A stretch of DNA of 39,320 nt from Gilliamella intestini (GCF_900094935.1 NZ_FMBA01000021.1:1-39320), one strand, 5' to 3'. Shown: positions 24,930 through 35,266, counted from the first letter of the stretch. The notes: a model not told the origin generated them from the sequence alone. Program-made: numbers and translations.

Positions 24930-25763
24930 TTAGAGTTTCCAATTATGCCAAATTGGTGTAACACTACCAGGCAATGGGGTTGTTTTACCTAAATCTAAAT
25001 AGGTGTCAACACCATGAAAATCCGATCCTTGTGATGCCAATAGTTCAAATTCATTGGCTAATCTAGCTAATTTTTGTAAATCATCTTGCGTTTGCCTACT
25101 TTGTGAAACTTCAATTGCATCACCACCACTAGCTTTAAACTCACTTATTAATAATTTCAATTTAGTTAAAGTTAGATCATAGCGACTTGGATGCGCAAGT
25201 ACTGCTTGCCCTCCTGCAGCATGAATGGCACTAACCGCATCTAAAATACTACACCATGTTGCAGGTACATAAGCATAACCACCTTTGCCTAAGTAAGTTT
25301 TAAACGCACGTTTAACGTCTTTAACATAGCCGTTAGCAACTAAAAATCTTGCAAAATGGGCACGCGAAACAATGTCTCCTTTTGCAAATTGTTGTGCTTG
25401 TTGATAAGCGTTTTCAATACTAACTTTAGTTAATTTATGGCTTATAGCCAACGCTCGATCGATTCTTCCTTGTTCTTGTGATGATAGCAGTGTCGTTAAC
25501 TCAGGATGTGCAATATCCATATTTAACCCAACAACATGGATTTCGTTGTTTTTCCAAGAAGTTGATATTTCAACACCACAAGCTAATTTAATAGGTAAAT
25601 TTTCGGTAATAATCGTTTTTTGAGCTTCAGGTAAACCTTTAACGGTGTCATGGTCGGTAATAGCCAAAATAGCAATTTGGTTATCTACAGCTCTTTTGAC
25701 AAGAGCGCTAGGTGTTAAGAGACCATCCGATGCTGTAGTATGTGAATGTAAATCAACGATCAT
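24930..25763 (-). CDS. rnm: PHP-domain 5'-3' exoribonuclease Rnm (RNase AM, YciV/TrpH)
   Basis: Rnm trims 5' ends of RNAs, including 5S and 23S rRNA in E. coli. PHP metal motifs are clear: DLHSHTTASDG at the N-terminus, ITDHDTVKG, LAHPSRYDL and GSDFHG near the C-terminus. I start it at ATG 25763 (MIVDLHSHTT, 277 aa). The frame is open to 25820, but those extra residues have no family match and would run into the promoter region of rraB. It is divergent from rraB with a 70-bp gap. Confidence 0.92.
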   Translation of the reverse strand: MIVDLHSHTTASDGLLTPSALVKRAVDNQIAILAITDHDTVKGLPEAQKTIITENLPIKLACGVEISTSWKNNEIHVVGLNMDIAHPELTTLLSSQEQGRIDRALAISHKLTKVSIENAYQQAQQFAKGDIVSRAHFARFLVANGYVKDVKRAFKTYLGKGGYAYVPATWCSILDAVSAIHAAGGQAVLAHPSRYDLTLTKLKLLISEFKASGGDAIEVSQSRQTQDDLQKLARLANEFELLASQGSDFHGVDTYLDLGKTTPLPGSVTPIWHNWKL

Positions 25764-25833
25764 TTTTTTCTCGAAAATTATTTTGAAACGTGTAATATAC
25801 CACACAATTTGCATGACCACTAAAAGGTATATT

Positions 25834-26229
25834 ATGAAAGATCAAATTCGCCTTGCTCAACAAGATACTAGCGCGATTATTGAGGAACTATTAGAAGATG
25901 GTAGCGATCCTCATGCACTTTATATCATTGAGCATCACATTTCATCACAAGATTTTGATAAATTAGAAAAAGTAGCAGTAGAAGCCTATAAATTGGGTTA
26001 TGAAGCAACCGATCCCGATGAAGATATTGACGATGCTGGCAATGTTGTTATCGCTTTTGATATTGTTACCGAAAGCCCACTCAATGCCGAACTAATAAAT
26101 GCACAAATTGCAGAAATCATCACACTTACTACCCAATTTGGCGTCACTTATGATGGTTGGGGCACTTATTTTGAAGATGGGAATGATGACAATTTTGATG
26201 AAACTGAGCTAATGAAAACGCTTCATTAA
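25834..26229 (+). CDS. rraB: Regulator of ribonuclease E activity B
   Basis: RraB binds RNase E and lowers its activity, changing the decay of a set of mRNAs. The 131-residue protein has the conserved EELLEDGSDPHALYIIEHH, the VEAYKLGYEATDPDE segment and the diagnostic YDGWGTYFED near the C-terminus, followed by a short acidic tail. The acidic tail is shorter than in E. coli. The start is ATG 25834 with AAAGG ahead. A longer frame upstream (from 25645) overlaps rnm and is not coding. Confidence 0.95.
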   Translation: MKDQIRLAQQDTSAIIEELLEDGSDPHALYIIEHHISSQDFDKLEKVAVEAYKLGYEATDPDEDIDDAGNVVIAFDIVTESPLNAELINAQIAEIITLTTQFGVTYDGWGTYFEDGNDDNFDETELMKTLH

Positions 26230-26257
26230 ATATCATCAATTCCCTTTCTTAGGCTTT

Positions 26258-26284
26258 ATTCTTATCCAGTAAATGGATAAGAAT
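26258..26284. terminator. Hairpin between rraB and chitobiase gene
   Basis: ATTCTTATCC (26258-26267) pairs perfectly with GGATAAGAAT (26275-26284) around AGTAAAT. The T-run is weak on both sides. It lies between converging genes and probably ends both transcripts. Confidence 0.6.
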
Positions 26285-26300
26285 ATCAATATTTAAAAAC

Positions 26301-28979
26301 TTAATTTAGCTGTTCTATACGACTTGTTCTTTTTTGATCTGGCGAAATACTACGAACAAAAATAGTATCATCTTTATTAATGGCAACTGGATCACTATAA
26401 CGTTTCCAATCTTTTCCGTTATTGGTTGAATATTCAATGTTTAACCCTGGAAATACAATATTAGCGTTTAATTTACCATTTACAATTTTTGCACCAGGAA
26501 TAGGTAATCGATAATTTATACTTGCAAGATCAAGTTTAGCTAGCTCTCTTTGTCCAAGTAAATTAGCAAAGCGATTCCAATCATCATGTAACGCTTTGCT
26601 ATCTACATAATGTGTTTCACCTTGCTGATATTGGCGATCTTTTTGATAAGCCATCTCCCAATCCCCTTGATGCCAAGACCTTTCAGCAACCGCTAGTAAA
26701 CGAGGAAAAGCCATATATTGCATTTTGTTATCACTACGGATATCTTCAGTCCAAATTTGTGCTGATAGCCCATAAGCACCGGGCCAATTCATGGTTCCTT
26801 TAGCTGTAAATGAGTTACCATCACGATCAACCGATGTTTCAGCATTTTGAGGTAAATTATTGGGTGCAAAGCTAAATATTTTACGCTCATCATTAAAACG
26901 TGTTGCCCAATAGTAACCACTCTCTTTTGGATTCACTTCATATGGCATATCTAAATAAACATAGTCTGGATTAGAGATAATTACTTGATAACCTTTATTT
27001 GTCCATTCATTAACCGAATCAAATCCTCCCCAATATAAGGTGTCCCAAAAGTTAACTGTCACTTTATCAACCGCAAAAGATTTGGCATTTTCGGCATGTT
27101 TCATGCCATCTTGCCATGCTTGCATATGGTTTATGCCATGATCTTTAATAATGGTACTGACTTGTTGTGCAAAATAACTTGGTAGATGTTCAATATCTTT
27201 TACCTTTCCTTTTGACACAAAGGTTTGGCAGGTTTGAGATTTTGCCCATGGATGATCTTCTATGCTTTGATCTATCGTTCCTTTAGTATCACTTTTATCT
27301 TTTACTTGTAGATCTTGATAACCTGCGCCTAAACGGATATTTTTAGCCTCATCACCACCAAAATGCCAAGTATTAAGCGGTTGCCCTGCTTCAATATGCA
27401 TTTTTGCGATTTCATCGATAACTTTATTAACAAAGCGTTTAGATGAATCAAGACAAGGATTCAAATAGCTTAAGCGATTATAAAATTGTACCGTTGTGGT
27501 ATTGGATGTATCGGTTGGATCAACTAAACGATACTCATTAGCTTGTTGCTCTTTTCCTTCATTTATTAGGCGTTTATAACGTGCTTCCATTGATACTATT
27601 GCGGCTCTAGCATGTGCTGGCATATCAATTTCAGGTATGACCTCGATAAAACGTGCTTTTGCATATTTGACAATTTCAATGTAATCATTACGACTTAAAA
27701 ATCCCGATCCACTTGTATTACTATCAGGTCCCGAACCTAATTGTGGTAATAAACAATTTTGCTCTGACAAATCATGACAACGTTTACTACCGATATCGGT
27801 TAGCTCAGGTAATCCAGGAATTTGAATTCGCCAACCTTCATCGTCACTTAAGTGAAAATGAAATTTATTCATTTTATATTTTGCCATTTGATCTAATAAA
27901 CTTAATATGGCTTGTTTAGATTTAAAATTACGCCCAATATCAAGCATAATTCCTCGATAAACAAAACGTGGCGAATCAACAGCATTTAGCATTGGTATTG
28001 AATTTGAATGATTTACGGGAATGATAGATAAAATGGATTGAATGGCATAAAAAATCCCTGCTTCATCATAAGCGGTGATTAATGTCTTATCATTTTTAAT
28101 ATCTAATTGATATGATCCTACTTTTCCTTGTTCGAATTGTTTAGGATCAATCGTTGCTTTTATTTGATAACCTTTTCCTGTTACTGCAATGTTTAATGCT
28201 TTAAATTGATCCTGTAAAATAGCTAAACTTTCTTGATTTAAACCATTAAGGATCAAATTAACTCCTTGCTGATCAATCGTAACATCCTCTTTACCTATTG
28301 TAAGTTTGCTTGGTGTTGGTAGAATTTGCCCTCGTAACGATAATTCAGATAATTTATTAATATCGGCGTTATATTCAAAACGGTTAGCAGGCGTCATTAA
28401 AATATTTTGATCATCAGCCGTTCTTTTCCATTGTTGTTTTATTGGTGCAACAAATGCCGATAAATTGTCAGAATCCGTGTTAGTGTTAGCAATAATTTTG
28501 GGTTTAGCATCACTGGAAGTTACATACCAACGTGGCATAACATCACTTTCACTTACAATCCAATATTCCCCAATAATTGGAATATTCACCGTTGTATTGG
28601 CAGGAAAACCAGTGAACTTTTCTGTTGGCTCGAGCTTATGTAAATCACCTGTAATATGGGTGATTTTAAACTGATCATTGTCTACAGCTAGAATCATTCT
28701 GATATTATCAAAATAGATAGCCCAATCTTTATTATTAATGGCTGTTCCAGTATTTTTAATTGAAATCATGACGTTATTACAAGAAGCCCAATCAGCACCT
28801 AAAGCTGAACAGTTAACGCCATTTGCGCCAGCTTGATTGTCGACGACTTCATATTTAACATTAAGTTGAGAACTAATCAAATCAGCAATTTGTTGAGAAG
28901 CATGTACTGATTGGATCGCACATATATTTAACAAAGAAAGGATTGAAGTTGCTAATATCGTTGCCTTAATCTTTTTCAT
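26301..28979 (-). CDS. chb: GH20 chitobiase (beta-N-acetylhexosaminidase)
   Basis: This enzyme should cut chitobiose and short chito-oligosaccharides to GlcNAc in the periplasm or at the outer membrane. At 892 residues it has the size of Serratia chitobiase. The order is: signal peptide (about 1-27, cut after VHA), an N-terminal carbohydrate-binding CHB_HEX domain (about 30-190), the small GH20b domain (about 220-330), a GH20 TIM barrel from about 340 (FVYRGIMLDIGRNF) with the catalytic pair Asp543-Glu544 in WHFGGDEAKN, and a C-terminal Ig-like domain from about 820. The signal end lacks a convincing lipobox. It lies 9 bases downstream of chiP, so the two form an operon. The symbol follows Serratia usage. 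Confidence 0.92.
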   Translation of the reverse strand: MKKIKATILATSILSLLNICAIQSVHASQQIADLISSQLNVKYEVVDNQAGANGVNCSALGADWASCNNVMISIKNTGTAINNKDWAIYFDNIRMILAVDNDQFKITHITGDLHKLEPTEKFTGFPANTTVNIPIIGEYWIVSESDVMPRWYVTSSDAKPKIIANTNTDSDNLSAFVAPIKQQWKRTADDQNILMTPANRFEYNADINKLSELSLRGQILPTPSKLTIGKEDVTIDQQGVNLILNGLNQESLAILQDQFKALNIAVTGKGYQIKATIDPKQFEQGKVGSYQLDIKNDKTLITAYDEAGIFYAIQSILSIIPVNHSNSIPMLNAVDSPRFVYRGIMLDIGRNFKSKQAILSLLDQMAKYKMNKFHFHLSDDEGWRIQIPGLPELTDIGSKRCHDLSEQNCLLPQLGSGPDSNTSGSGFLSRNDYIEIVKYAKARFIEVIPEIDMPAHARAAIVSMEARYKRLINEGKEQQANEYRLVDPTDTSNTTTVQFYNRLSYLNPCLDSSKRFVNKVIDEIAKMHIEAGQPLNTWHFGGDEAKNIRLGAGYQDLQVKDKSDTKGTIDQSIEDHPWAKSQTCQTFVSKGKVKDIEHLPSYFAQQVSTIIKDHGINHMQAWQDGMKHAENAKSFAVDKVTVNFWDTLYWGGFDSVNEWTNKGYQVIISNPDYVYLDMPYEVNPKESGYYWATRFNDERKIFSFAPNNLPQNAETSVDRDGNSFTAKGTMNWPGAYGLSAQIWTEDIRSDNKMQYMAFPRLLAVAERSWHQGDWEMAYQKDRQYQQGETHYVDSKALHDDWNRFANLLGQRELAKLDLASINYRLPIPGAKIVNGKLNANIVFPGLNIEYSTNNGKDWKRYSDPVAINKDDTIFVRSISPDQKRTSRIEQLN

Positions 28980-28988
28980 CTTTTTTAC

Positions 28989-30404
28989 CTATTTTTGTTT
29001 AGCACTAAAAACAGTGAATGGAATTGTAACAATAAATTTAATGTCCCGTTCATCTTGAAAGATATTACCGTATCCACCACCCCAGCTCGGTATATTTGAA
29101 TGGTTATTATATTTGGTATAGTGCAATTGGAAGGTTGTATCTTTTGCCCAACTTTTTTGCACGGTATAACCTAAATCAAAGTTATATGCAGATTCAATCA
29201 AACGCTGTTTTTGATTGTATTGACGATTAGTGCTAGGTTTTGCATCCCAACCATAGGCATAAGACGCACCTGTTTTCCAACCCGCTAAATAATGAGATAG
29301 GTGACTTAAATCATAAGTCACTTCAGCAAACAGGGCTTTTTCACCATTGGCATTGAAGTCTGAGCGAGAATTCCACCATATATCTAAACGACCATTTGAT
29401 GAAGCATAATCAGGTGTCATACGTTGTAAAAAGAATCCCTGTTCTCCATCAGCTTTAACCGAAACGCCTTCAAATCGTAGACCGATAGCACCAACTTGAT
29501 AGCCTAATGTTGCTGCTTGCAACCACGCTAAGCCATCATATACATCTGTACCTTTATGCGATTGATCTTTAGCGCCATAAAATTGGTAGCTCATAATCAT
29601 AGGATTATCAAACACTTCCATTTTATAAGATACTTTACCAAAAAATTGGTTCATATAATTTTGTGCTTGTCCAAATGCACTTTCTAATACTAAGTCATTT
29701 TTAAAGTCATACTTCAAACCGGCAGAATGTAAATAATCAATTTTTTTACCTTTTCCCCACTGTTTAAATTCATAAAGCCGTTTATACCAAGGTGCTTTAT
29801 ATTTATCACTCCACATATATGACATCGACAATGCTCCAGCGCTATCAAAATCAAGCGTTGACCCTACCTCAAAACCTCGATAAGTACCTGGCAATAAACT
29901 CCAGTGTGGTGCAAGTAACGTTTGACCTGAGGGTTGAATATAACCTGCTTTTACCCAAAATAATTCGTCAATTTTGAAATTTGCTTGTGCTTTATAAAAG
30001 CTCAGTCCACTGACATCTTTCTTCCAATCCTCATCCCAACGGGTATGAGCACCACTAAATCCTATTTCATTTGGGTGTCCATTACCGCCATTACTGACTT
30101 CCCAAGCGCCATAACCACCAAGTTCAATAGCAAATTTGTCGGCAATATAGCCAGAACGATAATCCAAATTACTATTAAATGTTGATTGTCTAATATTGCT
30201 TTTATATTTATTGGTTTCTATATCTTTACGGTCACGATCACGATTCCAAAAAAAGACGTTACCAGTTAATGAAGCATCATCGAAAAAATGATTTTCATAG
30301 ACGGCATCAACTGGAGTTACCCCCATTAAAACAGAAAAAGAAAAAATAAGTTTAGTTAAAAGATTTAATCGGTTAGGTATCATTTTTGCATTATAAATAT
30401 TCAT
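28989..30404 (-). CDS. chiP: Chitoporin ChiP (OprD-type outer membrane channel)
   Basis: ChiP lets chito-oligosaccharides cross the outer membrane. The 471-residue protein aligns well by eye with E. coli ChiP: LTGNVFFWNRDRDRKD, AGYIQPSGQTLLAPHWS, SMSYMWSDKYKAPW, FLQRMTPDYASSNGRLDIWW and SWGGGYGNIFQDERD near the C-terminus. A signal peptide is visible (about 1-34, cut after VDA). The first Met has AGGAAAA ahead; MIPNRLN at codon 8 is a possible alternative start. Chitobiase follows directly. In E. coli chiP is controlled by NagC, CRP and the ChiX small RNA; here a CRP-like site is visible (30623-30638). Confidence 0.95.
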   Translation of the reverse strand: MNIYNAKMIPNRLNLLTKLIFSFSVLMGVTPVDAVYENHFFDDASLTGNVFFWNRDRDRKDIETNKYKSNIRQSTFNSNLDYRSGYIADKFAIELGGYGAWEVSNGGNGHPNEIGFSGAHTRWDEDWKKDVSGLSFYKAQANFKIDELFWVKAGYIQPSGQTLLAPHWSLLPGTYRGFEVGSTLDFDSAGALSMSYMWSDKYKAPWYKRLYEFKQWGKGKKIDYLHSAGLKYDFKNDLVLESAFGQAQNYMNQFFGKVSYKMEVFDNPMIMSYQFYGAKDQSHKGTDVYDGLAWLQAATLGYQVGAIGLRFEGVSVKADGEQGFFLQRMTPDYASSNGRLDIWWNSRSDFNANGEKALFAEVTYDLSHLSHYLAGWKTGASYAYGWDAKPSTNRQYNQKQRLIESAYNFDLGYTVQKSWAKDTTFQLHYTKYNNHSNIPSWGGGYGNIFQDERDIKFIVTIPFTVFSAKQK

Positions 30405-30574
30405 ATTTATTTTCCTAAAATAATGAAATTATGCTATTTAACTTACAGTAAAACTTATTAACATATGATTATTATTAATAAATTGAACTTCAAAGTAACT
30501 TTTATTTTAAATATTTGAAAACTAAGCTTTATTTAGGAACATATTTAAATTCAGATATGAGGTAAATATGTATT

Positions 30575-30638
30575 TTTATAATGCATAAACATATTTTATC
30601 TAGCAAATTAAACACTCTAAATCGTGATCATAATCACT
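30575..30638 (-). promoter_or_regulatory. chiP promoter with a CRP-like site
   Basis: On the minus strand AGTGATTATGATCACG (30638-30623) matches 8 of 10 positions of the TGTGA-N6-TCACA CRP consensus. A -10 like TATAAA (30580-30575) follows. The predicted start near 30568 puts the site centre about 62 bases upstream, the usual class I distance. No good -35 box is seen, which is expected for a CRP-dependent promoter. The 5' leader would be about 165 nt. Confidence 0.55.
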
Positions 30639-30739
30639 AAAAAAATCAATTTTTATGCAAATTTTTAGATAAAAGTCACAACTTTTTTTATTGTGAAAAA
30701 TAATATGACGGGCTTTTTTTAGAGTTTTTTAAACTTATG

Positions 30740-30841
30740 ACGGTATAGAATCCTGAATATTTTTTACAAAAATATCACCTAAAATATAAACCTTTGTATA
30801 AATATCCCATTGTAAATGACCAACCCACGTACAAAATTACG
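30740..30841 (-). repeat. Interspersed repeat, copy 4 (about 100 bp)
   Basis: Read on the minus strand it ends with the shared core AATATTCAGGATTCTATACC and begins with CGTAATTTTGTACG, like the left part of copy 3. The intervening TTTTAGGTGATATT is also shared. I find no IS3-like terminal sequence beyond it, so this copy lacks the left end seen in copies 2 and 3. It lies upstream of the chiP promoter. Confidence 0.6.
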
Positions 30842-31095
30842 TTAGTATTAATCATTAAAGTCACACTATTTAATGTGTTATGACGATTTTGGAAGATGTT
30901 AATGAATATGTTCTAGATGAACGTTTGGTGTCAATATTTAGTCTATCACCAATTTTATTTATAATATCAACACGCTACCTATGATTTAGGATATGGCATT
31001 TTTTATGTATATTTATTACTGTGGTTGAAAAATTGAAAATTAAAAAGTAAGTAATTTCTAAAGATTAATAACGTAAAATGACCACATAACCAAAT
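30842..31095. other. AT-rich intergenic stretch between chiP and kdsA
   Basis: About 250 bases with no gene, RNA or further repeat that I can support. Confidence 0.4.
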
Positions 31096-31129
31096 AAAAA
31101 AGAGAAATCACATTTGGTTTCTCTTTTTT
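31096..31129. terminator. Bidirectional terminator after kdsA
   Basis: AAAAAAGAGAAA (31096-31107) pairs perfectly with TTTCTCTTTTTT (31118-31129) around a 10-base loop. It ends the prfA-prmC-kdsA transcript about 75 bases after the kdsA stop. Confidence 0.88.
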
Positions 31130-31202
31130 ATTAATATGCTAAAAATACCGTTTACTTTATAATAAATAACGTTTTTTTAATTGTAGCTAAATAATTAAAC
31201 TC

Positions 31203-32069
<867 letters not shown>

Positions 32070-32073
32070 CTAG

Positions 32074-32910
32074 TTAAGGTTTAAACCAGCGACCAAGGGT
32101 GACCCTATCATTACCACTGTAGTCGGTGAAGGTTTCTACTAATTGAAATCCGTGTTGTTTAAAAACAGTTTGCACTGCCTCGCCTTGTTTCCAACCATGT
32201 TCTATTAGTAACCACCCATATTGGTTTAAGTGCTTAGTTGCACCTTGTACAATTAGTTTAATATCAGCTAAACCATCATCTTCAGAAACTAATGCACTTC
32301 TTGGTTCATAACGAACATCGCCTTGTGATAAATGAATATCAGTTGGTTCAATATAAGGCGGATTACTAACAATCATTGAAAATTTGCGGTTTTTTATTGG
32401 TTTATACCAATCACCTTGCAAAAAGTAGACATTATTTACCCCTATTTGGGCTGCATTTTGTTGCGCTAATATCAGAGCATCTTTATTTTTTTCAATAGCG
32501 GTAAATAAACAATCTTGGCGCTCGGTGGCCATAGCAATAACTATTGCGCCTGTTCCCGTGCCAAGATCCAATACTTCACAAGGCACTTTAGGAAGGTACT
32601 CTAAACCTAATTCAACTAATTTTTCGGTATCTGGTCTAGGTATTAAAGTGGCATTAGAAACATTAAACTTTAAAGACCAAAACTCTTTTTCGCCAGTTAT
32701 ATAAGCGATAGGCTCACCATTTTGCCTACGTTTTAAACATTCAGATAATGCAATTAACTGATCATCAGTCAGTAATGTTTCACTAAACGCCATTAAAAAT
32801 GTTCGTGTTTTTTGCGTAACAAAACTCAGTAAAATTTCAGCATCTCGCTTTGGACTTTCACTATCTGACAAGGTTTGAGATGCATTTTTAAGCCATTGTA
32901 AGTATGTCAT
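32074..32910 (-). CDS. prmC: Release factor glutamine methyltransferase PrmC
   Basis: PrmC methylates the Gln of the GGQ motif in release factors RF1 and RF2. The 278-residue protein has an N-terminal helical domain and a Rossmann methyltransferase domain with [16 protein letters not shown], the catalytic SNPPYIEP, and a preceding [14 protein letters not shown]. It overlaps prfA by four bases (ATGA), so the two are translationally coupled, as in most gammaproteobacteria. Confidence 0.97.
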   Translation of the reverse strand: MTYLQWLKNASQTLSDSESPKRDAEILLSFVTQKTRTFLMAFSETLLTDDQLIALSECLKRRQNGEPIAYITGEKEFWSLKFNVSNATLIPRPDTEKLVELGLEYLPKVPCEVLDLGTGTGAIVIAMATERQDCLFTAIEKNKDALILAQQNAAQIGVNNVYFLQGDWYKPIKNRKFSMIVSNPPYIEPTDIHLSQGDVRYEPRSALVSEDDGLADIKLIVQGATKHLNQYGWLLIEHGWKQGEAVQTVFKQHGFQLVETFTDYSGNDRVTLGRWFKP

Positions 32911-33992
32911 TCATCTTGTTCCGATAAAGCTGCTAGTTGATCGGCTTGATATTCCTGCACAATCGGATCGATTAGCATCTCTAATTTCCCTTCCATGACT
33001 TCGTCTAAACGGTAAAGCGTTAAATTAATTCGATGATCGGTTACTCGACCTTGTGGATAGTTATATGTTCTGATTCTATCTGAACGATCGCCTGAACCTA
33101 ATAGATTTCGACGTGTTGAAGCCTCTTCTTGTTGACGCTTGCGTAGTTCTGCATCTTGAATTCTTGCGGCTAAAACTGACATCGCTTTAGCTCTGTTTTT
33201 ATGTTGCGATCGTTCATCTTGACATTCAACAACGATGCCCGTAGGAATGTGGGTAATACGAATAGCAGAATCTGTTGTATTAACATGCTGACCACCTGCG
33301 CCAGATGAACGATAGGTATCAATTTTTAAATCAGCGGGGTTGATTTCGGGCATTTCTGCTTCAGGGACTTCTGGTAAAACAGCAACAGTACAAGCAGATG
33401 TATGAATACGACCTTGAGATTCTGTTTCTGGCACACGTTGAACTCGGTGTCCACCAGATTCAAATTTTAAATTACCATAAACACCATCCCCACTAACTAA
33501 CATAATAACTTCTTTATAGCCACCATGTTCACCATCATTTGCACTCATAATCTCAACACGCCAATTCCGTGATTCGGCAAATCTTGTATACATTCGTGCT
33601 AAGTCGCCAGCAAAAATAGCCGCTTCATCGCCACCAGTTCCTGCTCTAACTTCGACAAAACAATTATAATCATCATTAGGATCTTTAGGTAATAGTAAAA
33701 CTTGTAGTTGCTTTTCTTGTTCTTCAACTCGACTTAATGCTTCGTTTAACTCCTCTTGGGCCATTTCACTCATTTCAGGATCAGATAGCATCATTTTAGC
33801 TGTCTCGATATCCTCTTGTGTTTGCTTCCAATCAGAAAAACACTTAACAACCCCTGTTAATTGTGAGTATTCTTTAGACAAAGTGCGAAAGCGATTTTGA
33901 TCCGCAATAACCGAAGCATCAGACAATAATGCTTGAACTTCTTCATAACGCTCTTGTAGCATTTCTAATTTGTTGATAATTGAAGATTTCAT
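32907..33992 (-). CDS. prfA: Peptide chain release factor 1
   Basis: RF1 ends translation at UAA and UAG. The 361-residue protein has the GGQ loop ([15 protein letters not shown]) and the codon-reading tripeptide PxT as Pro-Glu-Thr in [13 protein letters not shown], where E. coli has Pro-Ala-Thr. The last part [17 protein letters not shown] is typical. In E. coli hemA precedes prfA; here there is a 294-bp AT-rich gap on this side and no hemA in the window. Confidence 0.97.
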   Translation of the reverse strand: MKSSIINKLEMLQERYEEVQALLSDASVIADQNRFRTLSKEYSQLTGVVKCFSDWKQTQEDIETAKMMLSDPEMSEMAQEELNEALSRVEEQEKQLQVLLLPKDPNDDYNCFVEVRAGTGGDEAAIFAGDLARMYTRFAESRNWRVEIMSANDGEHGGYKEVIMLVSGDGVYGNLKFESGGHRVQRVPETESQGRIHTSACTVAVLPEVPEAEMPEINPADLKIDTYRSSGAGGQHVNTTDSAIRITHIPTGIVVECQDERSQHKNRAKAMSVLAARIQDAELRKRQQEEASTRRNLLGSGDRSDRIRTYNYPQGRVTDHRINLTLYRLDEVMEGKLEMLIDPIVQEYQADQLAALSEQDE

Positions 33993-34286
33993 AAAAATAT
34001 ATTTTAGATGATATAAATTAATTAAATTTGCGAAACATTATATACTTAATCACTTTTAAAATACAGTTTGAGCTAGCTATCAGACTTATATCGCATAAAC
34101 AATATATAGCATGGTGAGAGGATAAACCGTAATATTATAGACATAATAAGAAGTATTTTATAAACTTAATGTTGATTTATTTGGGGCTTGGTGTTACAGT
34201 TAACAAATTATTTTGTAACAATTTTTATTCCTCATCAATTACGTTAACTAAATTCTACGACAGGATAAATTTTAAAATCTGAAAAA
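33993..34286. other. AT-rich intergenic region upstream of prfA
   Basis: Divergent gap between prfA and a small plus-strand ORF. It should hold the prfA promoter. I see no gene and no strong structure. Confidence 0.4.
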
Positions 34287-34520
34287 ATGATAATTGAAAT
34301 TGAAAGTTTTTATGGTGATACATTAATTTCAGGCAAAGCTTCATCAATAGGGCAGCTAAAATCGCGTATGATGAAAGTTCTCAATGATGTAGGTTCCGAA
34401 AATTTTACTCACATATTTTGCTTTCGTTATGGTTATCAAATTTATCCGTATAATAAAAATATTGCTGTAGACTATGTGATTGATTTAGATATTTACCATG
34501 TTTATCAGCCTTACCATTAA
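34287..34520 (+). CDS. Small hypothetical protein, 77 aa
   Basis: The frame begins MIIEIESFYGDTLISGKA and ends DLDIYHVYQPYH. It is rich in Tyr, Ile and Phe, mildly acidic, with no signal or membrane segment. The alternation of hydrophobic residues suggests a small beta-rich fold. The ribosome binding site is weak. I do not recognise a family. It lies between prfA and the toxin array and could be a lone immunity-like gene, but nothing in the sequence proves that. Confidence 0.5.
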   Translation: MIIEIESFYGDTLISGKASSIGQLKSRMMKVLNDVGSENFTHIFCFRYGYQIYPYNKNIAVDYVIDLDIYHVYQPYH

Positions 34521-34741
34521 TCCCTACTGATTAATTTAGTTTCAAAAATTTCTCAAAAAAACTAGATAAAATGATGTGCGTCTAGATTTAAAAGTACTAA
34601 AAAAGGCGCAACAGGAAAGGCGTGTTCAAATATTCAATTTTGCTCAGCTAATTTTCCTACATAGTTTAAATCATTTTTATTTCTCCATTTTCAGGTTTTA
34701 AATCCAACCCAAACGGGTCAACTTCCGAATTAGAGTCAAAC

Positions 34742-34832
34742 TGTAACTATCCCCTAAAATAGTACAGCAAAAAAGTAGAAAATTCTCTATGATAAAAGCA
34801 AAGGGGATTTAATTATGAAAAAAATGACTGTG
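34742..34832 (+). mobile_element. IS3-like end remnant
   Basis: The left end TGTAACTATCCCCTAAAATA is followed by GTACAGC and, after about 55 bases, by AAGGGGATTTAATT and an ATG (34815) that reads only MKKMTV before a TAA. The first 60 bases align with the left part of repeat copy 3 (20549-20612). It looks like the first bases of an IS with the start of its OrfA, cut by deletion. Confidence 0.5.
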
Positions 34833-34841
34833 TAAATACCC

Positions 34842-34925
34842 ATGTGTGAATGCATTTTTCGCCCACAGCAGCTCCGTTGTATTTCAGAGGATGGACTGGC
34901 ACTTCTCGATAAGCTCAACGCTTAA
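34842..34925 (+). CDS. Short Cys-containing ORF, 27 aa, probably a remnant
   Basis: From ATG 34842 it reads MCECIFRPQQLRCISEDG and then LALLDKLNA. It is in frame with an upstream ATG (34815) that has a good ribosome binding site, but a TAA (34833-34835) separates them. The base composition is richer in G and C than its surroundings. CxC and a third Cys hint at a metal-binding piece. A strong terminator follows four bases after the stop. It may be the 3' end of a foreign gene joined to the IS remnant. Confidence 0.3.
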   Translation: MCECIFRPQQLRCISEDGLALLDKLNA

Positions 34926-34929
34926 ATAA

Positions 34930-34957
34930 AAAAGCCAACTTTTTTATGTTGGCTTTT
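34930..34957 (+). terminator. Rho-independent terminator
   Basis: AAAAGCCAAC (34930-34939) pairs perfectly with GTTGGCTTTT (34948-34957). T-rich sequence follows. On the minus strand it lies 59 bases past the last gene of the toxin array and could also end that transcript. Confidence 0.85.
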
Positions 34958-35015
34958 GGGTTTTATTTTGAATATATTTTGTAGAAAATTAATTTTTCAA
35001 TATGTTTTTTACCTT

Positions 35016-35261
35016 TCAAGTATACACTAATTCTACTATTGACCAATGACAACTACATAAAAATATATTAGTATTATGTCTTATTATTTTATCTACATTA
35101 ATATTATCAATACCACCAAAATATTTACCTTCTAACTTAAAATATAATTCATGAAAATGATAATCAGTTACTTTTTGCTCTATTATTTTAAATCCATGAT
35201 TCAAAAAAATATTAACTAATATACTAATTGGTTCACAGACCTTAATATCTTCTACTTCCAT
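35016..35261 (-). CDS. Candidate immunity protein for toxin tip A, 81 aa
   Basis: An acidic small protein (MEVEDIKVCEPISILVN...) of 81 residues whose gene starts five bases after the stop of toxin tip A. That tight spacing is standard for toxin-immunity pairs. It has no signal peptide, so it should act in the cytoplasm, which fits a toxin acting on a cytoplasmic target. Two Cys-containing strands (FLCSCHWSIVELV) close the protein. I recognise no named immunity family. Confidence 0.6.
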   Translation of the reverse strand: MEVEDIKVCEPISILVNIFLNHGFKIIEQKVTDYHFHELYFKLEGKYFGGIDNINVDKIIRHNTNIFLCSCHWSIVELVYT

Positions 35262-35266
35262 AATTT

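Noticed and set aside
25764-25820. Extended N-terminus of Rnm
   Set aside because: PHP proteins of this family begin at the metal-binding DLHSHT strand, so the ATG at 25763 fits better.
25645-25833. Extended N-terminus of RraB
   Set aside because: It overlaps rnm and its promoter; the ATG at 25834 gives the family N-terminus with a proper ribosome binding site.
30661-30720. TCACAA/TTGTGA hairpin and ATGACGGGC followed by T's, as a ChiX-like small RNA near chiP
   Set aside because: The stem is short, GGGC has no GCCC partner nearby, and resemblance to ChiX is limited to a few bases; no support beyond position.
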